Shown piece by piece: positions 1 through 12,733 of a DNA stretch of 64,000 nucleotides (positions are counted from its first letter, which is position 1; the number at the start of each line of letters is the position of its first letter). Position numbers and translations under genes: made by a program. The notes beneath the pieces were generated by a model. That model saw only the letters and a list, made by a program, of their open reading frames with translations. It was not told where the DNA came from and did not search any database. The DNA is from an uncultured SAR86 cluster bacterium (GTDB taxonomy: Bacteria; Pseudomonadota; Gammaproteobacteria; Magnimaribacterales; D2472), in NCBI GenBank assembly GCA_902556105.1, contig CACDUZ010000001.1:96936-160935 (forward strand), written 5' to 3'.

Positions 1-97
<97 letters not shown>

Positions 98-284
98 ACG
101 AAAAATGTGTTTTAAACGCCCACACGAGTAACCAAATAATAAAGTTCTAAGTTTTGTAAAATAAATGGTATGTAATTTTCTAGTGTATACATTTTGTATA
201 CATGAGATCACTGCAAATTAAAAAGTAATTAATAATATTTTATTAAGTACTCTCAAATGTTAAATAACCTTTTTAAGGTTATAT

Positions 285-3170
<2,886 letters not shown>

Positions 3171-3240
3171 GTAACCTTAAGAAGGTTTATATGAATTCAT
3201 AAACATAAATTTGCAGTGATCGTAAAAATTACATACCAGT

Positions 3241-3360
3241 TTGCCTGATGACAATAGCAACTTGGTACCACCTGATCCCATTTCGAACTCAGAAGTGAAA
3301 CGAGTTAACGCCAATGGTAGTGCAGGGTCTCCCTGTGTGAGAGTAGGAAATTATCAGGCT
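3241..3360 (+). rRNA. rrf: 5S ribosomal RNA
   Basis: TGCCTGATGAC...CCACCTGATCCCATTTCGAACTCAGAAGTGAAACG...TATCAGGC pattern. Confidence 0.93.
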
Positions 3361-3371
3361 TTTTTTATTTT

Positions 3372-3403
3372 AGGCTCTTGGTAAATACTGAGAGCCTTTT
3401 TTT
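3372..3403 (+). terminator. Rho-independent terminator of rrn operon
   Basis: AGGCTCT...AGAGCCT hairpin followed by T run. Confidence 0.8.
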
Positions 3404-3426
3404 ATGTCTAAGTCTATAATTAAATC

Positions 3427-4023
3427 ATGATTATTGGTCTAACAGGTGGTATTGGTTCTGGTAAATCTATAGTAGGTAAATATTTTAATGAGCTTGGTAT
3501 AGACACCATAGATGCAGATGATGTTGCTAAAAATATTCTTGATGATAATACTAAAGCCAAACAGCTTTTTCTAGAATGTTTTGGTGATGAGTTTTTAGAT
3601 CAGGACAATAAAATAAATAGAGATTTATTAAGAACAAAAATTTTTATTGATATAGAAAAGAAAAATAAATTAGAATCAATTATTCATCCTATCGTTTTAG
3701 AAGAAATCAGTGAATTTATATCAAAATCAGACAGCATTTATTCAATAATAATAGTGCCATTAATCTTTGAAACAAATTCACAAGACTTTTATGACAAAAT
3801 TATTGTTATCGATTGCGATGAAGATTTACAAATAGAAAGAGCTAGCCAAAGAGATGATAAATCAGAGCAAGATATTATAAATATTATGAAAAATCAGGCA
3901 TCAAGAGAGGAAAGAAACTCTATAGCAGATGATATTATTTTAAATGATTCAACACTCGAAAATTTAAAGGGAAATATTTTGAAGTTACATCAAAAATTAT
4001 TAGGAATAAATTTAAATGAATAA
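3427..4023 (+). CDS. coaE: Dephospho-CoA kinase
   Basis: MIIGLTGGIGSGKS P-loop and overall CoaE-like sequence, 198 aa. Confidence 0.93.
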   Translation: MIIGLTGGIGSGKSIVGKYFNELGIDTIDADDVAKNILDDNTKAKQLFLECFGDEFLDQDNKINRDLLRTKIFIDIEKKNKLESIIHPIVLEEISEFISKSDSIYSIIIVPLIFETNSQDFYDKIIVIDCDEDLQIERASQRDDKSEQDIINIMKNQASREERNSIADDIILNDSTLENLKGNILKLHQKLLGINLNE

Positions 4024-4180
4024 GTGTCCTCGATGTGATCAACCTTGCAAAGTTTCAAAAGAAAATAAACATAGACCATTTTGTTCTGAAAAATGTAAGC
4101 TAATAGATTTTGGAACTTGGGCAAATGAGGAAAATGTAATATCTAGGCCAGTAAAGTCTGAAGATTTTTATGAAGATTAA
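4016..4180 (+). CDS. yacG: DNA gyrase inhibitor YacG (zinc protein), 54 aa; not in supplied ORF track
   Basis: Translation MNKCPRCDQPCKVSKENKHRPFCSEKCKLIDFGTWANEENVISRPVKSEDFYED; CxxC...CxxxC and IDxGxW pattern, overlaps coaE end. Confidence 0.88.
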   Translation: MNKCPRCDQPCKVSKENKHRPFCSEKCKLIDFGTWANEENVISRPVKSEDFYED

Positions 4181-4197
4181 TTGTCAGACGATTTAAT

Positions 4198-6918
4198 TTA
4201 TATTATTTTCCACTCACCAGAATCGATCAAAGGCATAGCTTTCTTGTATTTCATTTCCTTGGTTTCCTGGCCATTTGTTATCTGAATAAGTTCGTTTCTC
4301 CCAATTTTAGTCTCATCTCTTACAACCGGATCAAGGCGTTCATTTTTATTTATTGTATTTTCATCTATCTCATTTATTGGAGCAGCATCAGCCTTTTCTA
4401 GCAATATTTCCATTTCTTGTTTTTCTTTTTGCTTTAAATCATCTAATTGGTTTTTAGAAACAAGTTCTATTGAAAATAAAGCCCTAATAGTTTCAGCGTC
4501 TATAGTATCTAACATTATTTCAAACATTGAATAAGCCTCTTGCTTAAATTCATTTTTAGGATTCTTTTGAGCATATGCTCTTAAGCCAACACTACCTCTA
4601 AGATGATCAATTTCGGCTAAATGTTCTTTCCAATGCACATCCAGAACCTGCAACATTACTTGCTTTTCAAGCAAGAGTCTTGTTTCACCAAACGAGTCAT
4701 ACTTATTTTTATATACTTCAATAGATTTATTCGTTATCAATTCAGCAATAGTTTCAGGGATTAATGATTTATCATTTTGAACTGTTGAGTGAATATCGTT
4801 ACCTATTCCATAATTAACTAATAGAAATTCTTGGAGTTCCTCTGTTCTCCATTGAGACTCTATAGATTCTTCTGGTATATATAAATTTGATATTCTTTTA
4901 AATTCAGATATTAATAACTCATCTATTGTTTGACTTATATTCTCTTCTTCTAATAATTGATTTCTTAAAGAGTAAATAGCCTGCCTCTGATCGTTTGAAA
5001 CGTCATCATACTCAAGAAGATTTTTTCTTGCATCAAAATTTCGATTTTCAATACGTTTTTGAGCATTTTCAATTCCTCTAGACAGCATTTTATGTTCAAT
5101 GTGATCATCACCCATCCCAATTCTTTCAAATAAGGCTCTTCTATTATCTGAAATGAATAATCTTAATAAATCATCCTCAAGAGACAAGAAAAATCTTGAA
5201 TACCCAGGATCACCCTGTCTGCCTGACCTTCCTCTAAGTTGGTTATCTATTCTTCTTGATTCATGCCTTTCAGTTCCAAGGATATGAAGGCCTCCTGATT
5301 TTAAAACTAGATCATTATTTTTTTTCCAATCCTCTTCAGATTGATCTTCTTTTCTTCCACCTAAGACAATATCCGTTCCTCTACCTGCCATATTTGTAGC
5401 AATAGTAACCATTCCTGGTTTTCCAGCGTTTGCAATAACTTCAGCCTCTTTTTCATTTTGCTTAGCATTTAAGATTTGATGTGGAATATTCCTCTCTTTT
5501 AGATATCCCGAAACTTCCTCTGAAGATTCTACTGAAACAGTTCCAACTAAAATTGGTGAGGACTTTTCTCTTAAAGATTCAATTTCATCTACAAGAGCTA
5601 TATATTTTGCTTTTGTTGTAAGAAAAACCAAGTCATTATGATCTTCCCTAATCATAGGAACATTAGTTGGAATGATTACAACATCAAGTCCATAAATCTG
5701 TCTAAATTCAACTGCTTCAGTATCAGCAGTACCAGTCATTCCTGATAAAGTAGAGAATAGTCTAAAAAAATTCTGAAAAGTGGTTGATGCTAGTGTTTGT
5801 GATTCTCTTTGAATAGGAACATTTTCTTTGCACTCGAGGGCTTGATGGACGCCTTCACTCATTCTTCGGCCAGGCATTGTTCTTCCAGTATGCTCATCAA
5901 TCAGAAGCACTTCATTATTTCTAACAAGATAGTGAACATTTTTTTGATATAAAAAATTTGCTCTCAAAGTTGCTTGCACAAACTTCATAATCTTAAGATT
6001 AGATGCTGAATAGAGACCATCTGATTCACCAAGCATACTTGCTTCATCTAATAAGCCCTCAACAAGGATATAACCATCATCAGTCAGCTCAATAGTTCGA
6101 TTTTTTTCATCAATTAAATAATGTCCAATTTCATGATCCAATAAAGGCTCTTCATCGGTTCCTTCTCTTAATTGTTTTTTAAGGTGAGGCATAAATTTTT
6201 TGATTTTTTGATATGAGTCTGAACTTTCTGAAGTAGGCCCTGAAATAATTAAAGGAGTTCTTGCTTCATCAATTAAAATTGAATCGACCTCATCAATAAT
6301 TGCAAAATCAAGTGAACACTGGACCCTTTCTTCTACAGAATGCGCCATGTTATCTCTTAAATAATCAAAACCAAGCTCATTGTTTGTAGCGTAGATAACA
6401 TCTGAATCATAGGCATAAGATTTTTCTTTTGTTTCTTGGTTTGAATTTACTATGCCGACTTTAAGACCTAAAAACTCATAAATAGGTCTCATCCATTCAG
6501 CATCTCTTCTTGCGAGATAATCGTTAACTGTCACAAGGACAGCCTTATTGCCCATAATGTAATTTAAATAAACTGGTAATGTTGCGACCAAGGTCTTCCC
6601 TTCACCGGTTTTCATTTCAGCTATATTACCCTCAGCTAGAGAAATTCCACCTAAAAGCTGTGAATCAAAATGTCTTAATCCAAGTGTACGTTTACTAGCC
6701 TCTCTAACAACAGCAAATGCGTGGGGTAAAATAGAGTACATATCCTTATCATTTTCATTATATTTTTGAACAAGCTCCTCTTTTAATTCTGTAAAGTATG
6801 AATCAGGTTTTTCAGACAACTCCTTTTCCAAATCATTTGCAGCCCTTACATACGATGTCATTCTCTTTAGAATCCTATCGTTTTTCGATCCGAAAATATT
6901 AGAAATGATATTTAACAT
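4198..6918 (-). CDS. secA: Preprotein translocase ATPase SecA (C-terminal zinc motif absent)
   Basis: MKTGEGKT, DEVDSILIDEARTPLIISG, TNMAGRGTDIVLGG motifs; 906 aa. Confidence 0.97.
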   Translation of the reverse strand: MLNIISNIFGSKNDRILKRMTSYVRAANDLEKELSEKPDSYFTELKEELVQKYNENDKDMYSILPHAFAVVREASKRTLGLRHFDSQLLGGISLAEGNIAEMKTGEGKTLVATLPVYLNYIMGNKAVLVTVNDYLARRDAEWMRPIYEFLGLKVGIVNSNQETKEKSYAYDSDVIYATNNELGFDYLRDNMAHSVEERVQCSLDFAIIDEVDSILIDEARTPLIISGPTSESSDSYQKIKKFMPHLKKQLREGTDEEPLLDHEIGHYLIDEKNRTIELTDDGYILVEGLLDEASMLGESDGLYSASNLKIMKFVQATLRANFLYQKNVHYLVRNNEVLLIDEHTGRTMPGRRMSEGVHQALECKENVPIQRESQTLASTTFQNFFRLFSTLSGMTGTADTEAVEFRQIYGLDVVIIPTNVPMIREDHNDLVFLTTKAKYIALVDEIESLREKSSPILVGTVSVESSEEVSGYLKERNIPHQILNAKQNEKEAEVIANAGKPGMVTIATNMAGRGTDIVLGGRKEDQSEEDWKKNNDLVLKSGGLHILGTERHESRRIDNQLRGRSGRQGDPGYSRFFLSLEDDLLRLFISDNRRALFERIGMGDDHIEHKMLSRGIENAQKRIENRNFDARKNLLEYDDVSNDQRQAIYSLRNQLLEEENISQTIDELLISEFKRISNLYIPEESIESQWRTEELQEFLLVNYGIGNDIHSTVQNDKSLIPETIAELITNKSIEVYKNKYDSFGETRLLLEKQVMLQVLDVHWKEHLAEIDHLRGSVGLRAYAQKNPKNEFKQEAYSMFEIMLDTIDAETIRALFSIELVSKNQLDDLKQKEKQEMEILLEKADAAPINEIDENTINKNERLDPVVRDETKIGRNELIQITNGQETKEMKYKKAMPLIDSGEWKII

Positions 6919-6951
6919 TTTAAAATTTATGAGTGTTTACTTAGACAACAC

Positions 6952-7869
6952 CTATTCAATATCCCCAAAAGGTGGCCTTACATAAGAGATTGGGGCATTT
7001 TCAGAATTTTCAAATACAACTGTTTCATAAGCTTCCTCATCTTCAATGATTTTTCTTAGTAGTTTATTATTTAATTCATGTCCTGACTTGTATCCGGAAA
7101 ATTCTCCAATCAGATTTCCACCAAGAAGATATAAGTCACCTATAGCATCAAGAGTCTTATGTTTAACAATTTCATCATTAAATCTTAAACCTTCGTCATT
7201 TAAAATCTCATCTTCTCCAAAAACAATTGCGTTTGAAACGCTAGCTCCTAATGCAAGATTTCTTGATTTAAGAAGTTCAGCCTCACTCATTGAACCAAAA
7301 GTTCTAGCCCTACAAACTTCTTTTACAAATGATGTTGTTGAAAAATCAATTATAGATTCTGATGGCAAGGTCTTGTGCACTGGATGATCAAAACTCACTT
7401 TAAAAGAAACCTTAAAACCATCAAAGGGTTTGATTGTTGCATAAGCATCTTCTCTTGTAACGGTAACCTCTTTCTTTACTTTAATAAATTTTTTTAGTTC
7501 ATCTTGTTCTTCTAAACCGGCTGATTGAATCAAAAATACAAAAGGACTAGAACTACCATCCATTATTGGAACCTCTGGACCATCTACTTTTATCAAGCAG
7601 TTATCAACCCCCAGCCCAGCAATAGCAGACAATAAATGTTCAATTGTTGAGATCTTAACCTCATCTTTAACCAAGGCCGTTGAAAGACTTGTATCACCAA
7701 CATTCTCAGCGATTGCGGGAATAATAAGATTTTTATCTACATCAGTTCTAATAAAATTAATTCCAGTATTTGCCTCTGATGGAATCAACTCCATATTTAT
7801 ATTTTTACCAGTATGAAGTCCAATGCCAACTGCTTTGATAGAATTTCTAAGTGTTCTTTGTTTTAACAT
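6952..7869 (-). CDS. lpxC: UDP-3-O-acyl-N-acetylglucosamine deacetylase
   Basis: [46 protein letters not shown] motifs. Confidence 0.96.
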   Translation of the reverse strand: MLKQRTLRNSIKAVGIGLHTGKNINMELIPSEANTGINFIRTDVDKNLIIPAIAENVGDTSLSTALVKDEVKISTIEHLLSAIAGLGVDNCLIKVDGPEVPIMDGSSSPFVFLIQSAGLEEQDELKKFIKVKKEVTVTREDAYATIKPFDGFKVSFKVSFDHPVHKTLPSESIIDFSTTSFVKEVCRARTFGSMSEAELLKSRNLALGASVSNAIVFGEDEILNDEGLRFNDEIVKHKTLDAIGDLYLLGGNLIGEFSGYKSGHELNNKLLRKIIEDEEAYETVVFENSENAPISYVRPPFGDIE

Positions 7870-8585
7870 GTGCGCTGTCTTGCTATTTCAGACAATATTA
7901 TCCCAGTTGCAACCGAAACATTAAAGCTTTTAAAATTTTTATTATTATTGAGCTTTATTAGATAGTCACAATTTTCTTCAGTTTTTTTTCTTATTCCAAA
8001 CTCTTCAGAACCCATAATTACTGCAGAATGCTGAACGAAGTCACATTCAATGTATTTCATCGAAGCATGCTCGCTTAAACCAAAAATTTGTATGTTCATT
8101 TCTTTGAGATATTTTATGCAATTCACTAAGTTTGAAACAAAAAAAGTTTTTACATTCTCAGCGCCGCCTGCAGAAACAGAATGAGCAACCTCATTCAATG
8201 GCGCACAATGATGCTTATTTATTATTAGTGCATCAACTTCAGTCACCGCAGCTGATCTAATGCAAGCTCCTAAATTTCTGGGATCAATGACATTATCTAA
8301 AACTAAGATCATTAGTTTTTGATTATTAGAATTATCAATAAATTCTTTCAAGTTTTTGAAATTTAAATTATTTTCATTCGTTATTAAGGCCTCTGGATCT
8401 TGTTTTAGTTTTTTTGAAACTTCAAACTTAATTCCATTTTTATTGGCCATATCAATTAAGTTATTAATTCTATTATCATCTCTGGAGGAGGGCAGAAATA
8501 GTTTTTTAATTTTATGAGGATTATTTTTTATAATGCTTTCAATGCTATGAAACCCTATTCTTTTTTGTTCAATGCTTTTTTTCAT
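7863..8585 (-). CDS. rlmB: 23S rRNA 2'-O-methyltransferase (SpoU/TrmH family)
   Basis: [36 protein letters not shown]; adjacent to rnr. Confidence 0.88.
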   Translation of the reverse strand: MKKSIEQKRIGFHSIESIIKNNPHKIKKLFLPSSRDDNRINNLIDMANKNGIKFEVSKKLKQDPEALITNENNLNFKNLKEFIDNSNNQKLMILVLDNVIDPRNLGACIRSAAVTEVDALIINKHHCAPLNEVAHSVSAGGAENVKTFFVSNLVNCIKYLKEMNIQIFGLSEHASMKYIECDFVQHSAVIMGSEEFGIRKKTEENCDYLIKLNNNKNFKSFNVSVATGIILSEIARQRTC

Positions 8586-8587
8586 AA

Positions 8588-10057
8588 CTATTTAGGTACA
8601 AGAACTAATTTTCTTTGTTCTGGAATGACATTTGCTAATTTAACTGTTAGTTTTTGACCAATCTTAAAAGTCTTCCCTGTTTTTCTTCCTTTTAGTATAT
8701 TTGCTTCTTTATCAAAGATATATCTATCTCTTCTTAAATCAGACACATGGATTAAACCAGAAATATAGTGATTATCAATTTCACAGAATAAACCAAACTC
8801 TGTTACTCCAACAATCATTGCTGAAAAATCATCACCAACAAATTGTTTTAGATGATGGCAGATCATTTGTTGCACAACCTGTCTTGAAGATTTTTCTGCC
8901 CTCTTTTCAAGACTCGAAAGTTCAGCAAGCACTTCTTCAAGCTTTTCTTGATTAGGCTTTTGAATCGCCTTATGTAAAATTTCTTTTATTAATCTGTGTG
9001 CTATCAGATCAGGATATCTTCGTATGGGCGATGTGAAGTGAGAATACTCTTTTAACTGTAATCCAAAATGACCTATCTCTTTTGTTGAATATTGTGCTCT
9101 TTTAAGAGTCTGGAGTATCAATATATTCATCATTTTATTACCCTCATCTTTATTTACATGCTTAATGAATCCATTTATCAACTCTATGGTTTTTAAAAAT
9201 GATTTTGACGACAACCCTTTTAAAGAGAAAAACTTTTTAAGGTTCTGGATTTTTAAAACCTCAGGCTCTTCATGCACTCTATATATTCCATATCCAATAT
9301 GCTTTTTTATATATTTTGCGGCACATATGTTTGCCAAGATCATCGCCTCTTCAATCATTTGATGCGCAAATAGCCTTTTAGGAATGTGAATTTTTGATAA
9401 ATTATCTTGATTATCAAATTTAAGAGTTGGTTCAGCAGAGTCAATTTCAAGTGCTGATCTTTCAACTCTGTTTTTAAGACGTTTTAAAGTTAATTCTTCA
9501 AGAGCATTCATAGAATCTAAAATACTTGATTCAATATCAGAAGCATTATTTTTTAAATATTCTACTTCGTTATAGGTAAATCTTTTATGTGAATTAATTG
9601 TGGCTTCTTTAAAGCCATAAGATTCTATATCACCATTAATGTCTAAATAAATTTTGCTAACTAATACATTTCTATCTTTTTTAGGCACTAATGAGCATAA
9701 ATCATTTGAAATTTTTTCTGGCAACATCGGGATCACTTTTTTTGGAAAATAAATAGATGTCCCTCTTTTGACAGCTTCTTTATCTATTTCGGATCCAGAT
9801 TCAACAATATCCGCTACATCTGCTATGGCTACTTGCAGAATAAAACCATCAGTATCTTTTTCACAGTAAACAGCATCATCAAAATCTTTCGCATCTTTTC
9901 CATCGATAGTAACAAAAGATTTCTTTCTTAAATCTATTCTCTTTAATTTCTTATTAGGATTTATATCTTTTAATTCGCTATTAATCTTATCTGACCATTC
10001 AAACGGTAAATCATTTTCTTGAATTACCTGATCGATTGAATTAATTAAATTGCTCAT
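8588..10057 (-). CDS. rnr: RNase R-like exoribonuclease (RNB + S1; N-terminal OB/cold-shock region absent)
   Basis: VTIDGKDAKDFDDAVYCE, HFTSPIRRYPDL, C-terminal S1-type domain; 489 aa. Confidence 0.88.
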   Translation of the reverse strand: MSNLINSIDQVIQENDLPFEWSDKINSELKDINPNKKLKRIDLRKKSFVTIDGKDAKDFDDAVYCEKDTDGFILQVAIADVADIVESGSEIDKEAVKRGTSIYFPKKVIPMLPEKISNDLCSLVPKKDRNVLVSKIYLDINGDIESYGFKEATINSHKRFTYNEVEYLKNNASDIESSILDSMNALEELTLKRLKNRVERSALEIDSAEPTLKFDNQDNLSKIHIPKRLFAHQMIEEAMILANICAAKYIKKHIGYGIYRVHEEPEVLKIQNLKKFFSLKGLSSKSFLKTIELINGFIKHVNKDEGNKMMNILILQTLKRAQYSTKEIGHFGLQLKEYSHFTSPIRRYPDLIAHRLIKEILHKAIQKPNQEKLEEVLAELSSLEKRAEKSSRQVVQQMICHHLKQFVGDDFSAMIVGVTEFGLFCEIDNHYISGLIHVSDLRRDRYIFDKEANILKGRKTGKTFKIGQKLTVKLANVIPEQRKLVLVPK

Positions 10058-10060
10058 GGA

Positions 10061-12622
10061 CTAAAATTCATATCCAATATTTAGCCCTAGAATTCTACCC
10101 CTTGGGTCATGAACTCTTGTATCAAAACTAAAATCAGGAGCGTCGTAAAGTCTTGGCGCAGATTTATCAAGAAGATTTGACAAATAAACGCTGTAACTAA
10201 GATTGCCTTTTGTTGTTTTTAATGAAATATCATGAACAAGAAATGACTTAACAGCATTTTGATATCCATAAATGAGGCCCAATCCAGTTATTTCTCTTTC
10301 ATTTTTATAACCATCGATATATCTTGTTGAAAAACCTAGTTCAAAATTCTTATAGCTCCAGTTTATGAATGAGTTGATCCTCTTCTTTGGTAAAGAGTGA
10401 ACATGATTATCAAAATTAAATTTACCTATTCTATTAATCATTTTATTAGGACTATTTAGGCTTGGCGTAAGAAAGTCTGTCAGACTTGTTCCCATAATAT
10501 TAATAGATAAATCACCTTTTGAGATCCCTATGATGTATTCAAATTGAAAATCTATCCCCGAAATAAATGTATTTTTTTCATTGAAATATGTTGTAGAGAC
10601 TCCTATCAGATCTCCAAATTCATTTCTTGTAACGCTTGGTCCATTTGGATTAGAGGATAGTATTGCTTGAGCACTTTCGACCTCAATCCTGTTCTTATAA
10701 TCAATCTCCCAAAGGTCTATAGATAATTTAATGGCATTATATTGATATATAAAACCAAGGTTAGAATTTGTTGATGATGCTGATTTTAAATTAGGATTAC
10801 CTAAAGAGGCTTGCCTAACAAAAACTGAACTATTTATATCTCTAACACTACCAAGATTTATTTCACTGGAATACATTTGAGCCATTGAAGGGGATGAAAA
10901 TGCAGTGCCTCTTGAAAATCTTACAAAAAATGAATCTGTAGGTGAATATTTGAAAGAAATCTTAGGATCAAATGATGATTCATTATTCATTGATTCATAT
11001 CTTGCAGCAAATCTTGAAACAAAATTATCAAAAATATCTTTCTCAATTTCTACAAATAGCGCATTGCTTCTTCTAGATTTTGATACATCTATACCACCAC
11101 CGAGAAAAAAAAGATCCGCAGTTTTTAATATCTTTCCATCTGAATCAAACTCTGCTCTGCTTAGATCGTCATAGTTAATATCTATAGATTCATTATTTGA
11201 TTGGAATCCATAAGAGGCATCAAAATTTTTAATATTAGTCTTAAATGTTGCATCGAGTGAAATTAGTTCTGAAATTTTTGATGAAACTTCAGCGCCTCTT
11301 ACATAATCAATTAAAGATTGTGAGTTTTGAGATGAATCAAAAATATTCCACATTTCATTTGAATTAATACCTCCATTACCCTTAATTGCTGCAAGAAATC
11401 TTGAATCTATTATGTCTGGTCGATAATGATCATTTGAGTGCTCACTCTTGGTAAGTGATACCTCGGCATTTGTCTTTTGATTAATTACAAAATTTAGACT
11501 GTAATTAAAATTAAATTGTTCAATATCCTTTGGTGATTTAGGCGATTTAAATTCTGATCCAAGGGGGCGACCATACCAAACAACTGGAACGTTAAAAGGG
11601 CTTCCACCTTCACCTGGTTCTATTTCTCTTGATAGGAAAGGAAGGGCAGGGTAAGAAGGCGACTGAGGATTGTCATTAACTTGAACTCTTGAAGATATTA
11701 AGTGTAATTTGTGCTCAAACTCTTCAGTTTTTTTTGAAAAACTTAAGTATGTCTTTAAATGACTTTCGTCATTCACCACATTAAATCTCTCTCCATATAA
11801 AAATCTACAAAAAGACCCATCAAGAACACCGCCATTGCTTTCACAATTTGGATCAGGAACGAACGTACTTTCTTTTGGATAAGATCCTACATATATTCCT
11901 GCTGAGACCTCGTCAGAGCCTAGAAGCTTAAAAGTCTTTCCAAGACCACTTAAACCTAATTCTGCTATTCCTGGAATTTCACTTGCCGACAGGGCAGATC
12001 TTTCGAGAGAGTTTAGACCAATTACCAAATCACCATTAAAAATATTTGTTCCATAGAGCAAACCGAAACTAACATCTTCTTGATTATAATTTGATGTTTT
12101 TTGTTTTCCAATTTTAACTTTTAAACCATCAAAATCTTTATATGTTAAAAAATTTATTACTCCTGCAATAGCATCTGATCCATAAATTGAAGTAGCACCT
12201 TCTTTTAAGATTTCAATTTTTTCAATTGCAATTTCAGGCACTATATTTGCATCAATATACCCATCACCTTTATTAGATGGCGTTCCAGAAAAGGTATGCC
12301 TTTTTGAGTTCAATAATAATAATGTTGCCGAATGATCCAAACCTCTTAAAGTTATAGATGACATTCCCTGGTCAACACCCTCAAGCGCATTAGACTGAAA
12401 CCTAGAACCAGAACTGATACTAAGATACTTACTTATTTCGCCAATATTTGTAATGTTTAAATTTTCGTAATCTTTAGCTGTGATCACTTGCACAGGAGAT
12501 AAGTCACTCTCAGCATCTTTGATTAACGTTCCAGTAACTACGATTTCTTCAATATTCTCTTGAGCAGCAACAATAGAGAAAGATACAAGAAATATATAAA
12601 TAAATTTAGTATTTAATGACAT
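10061..12622 (-). CDS. TonB-dependent receptor
   Basis: Signal peptide, EEIVVTGTLI TonB-box region, plug domain (EKIEILKEGATSIYGSDAIAGVINFLT), C-terminal aromatic beta-barrel end. Confidence 0.93.
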   Translation of the reverse strand: MSLNTKFIYIFLVSFSIVAAQENIEEIVVTGTLIKDAESDLSPVQVITAKDYENLNITNIGEISKYLSISSGSRFQSNALEGVDQGMSSITLRGLDHSATLLLLNSKRHTFSGTPSNKGDGYIDANIVPEIAIEKIEILKEGATSIYGSDAIAGVINFLTYKDFDGLKVKIGKQKTSNYNQEDVSFGLLYGTNIFNGDLVIGLNSLERSALSASEIPGIAELGLSGLGKTFKLLGSDEVSAGIYVGSYPKESTFVPDPNCESNGGVLDGSFCRFLYGERFNVVNDESHLKTYLSFSKKTEEFEHKLHLISSRVQVNDNPQSPSYPALPFLSREIEPGEGGSPFNVPVVWYGRPLGSEFKSPKSPKDIEQFNFNYSLNFVINQKTNAEVSLTKSEHSNDHYRPDIIDSRFLAAIKGNGGINSNEMWNIFDSSQNSQSLIDYVRGAEVSSKISELISLDATFKTNIKNFDASYGFQSNNESIDINYDDLSRAEFDSDGKILKTADLFFLGGGIDVSKSRRSNALFVEIEKDIFDNFVSRFAARYESMNNESSFDPKISFKYSPTDSFFVRFSRGTAFSSPSMAQMYSSEINLGSVRDINSSVFVRQASLGNPNLKSASSTNSNLGFIYQYNAIKLSIDLWEIDYKNRIEVESAQAILSSNPNGPSVTRNEFGDLIGVSTTYFNEKNTFISGIDFQFEYIIGISKGDLSINIMGTSLTDFLTPSLNSPNKMINRIGKFNFDNHVHSLPKKRINSFINWSYKNFELGFSTRYIDGYKNEREITGLGLIYGYQNAVKSFLVHDISLKTTKGNLSYSVYLSNLLDKSAPRLYDAPDFSFDTRVHDPRGRILGLNIGYEF

Positions 12623-12671
12623 TAAAGGTGATTATAAGTTCATATCCTATTATTAGATACCAATGCCGAAG

Positions 12672-12714
12672 AACAAAAAAAATCTCAATGGTCCCATAGA
12701 GGCCCATTGAGATT
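12672..12714 (-). terminator. Rho-independent terminator for the His-rich receptor gene
   Basis: Perfect 11-bp arms AATCTCAATGG/CCATTGAGATT with A-run on + strand (T-run on - transcript). Confidence 0.8.
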
Positions 12715-12733
12715 AATTTAATTTAAATCTTAC

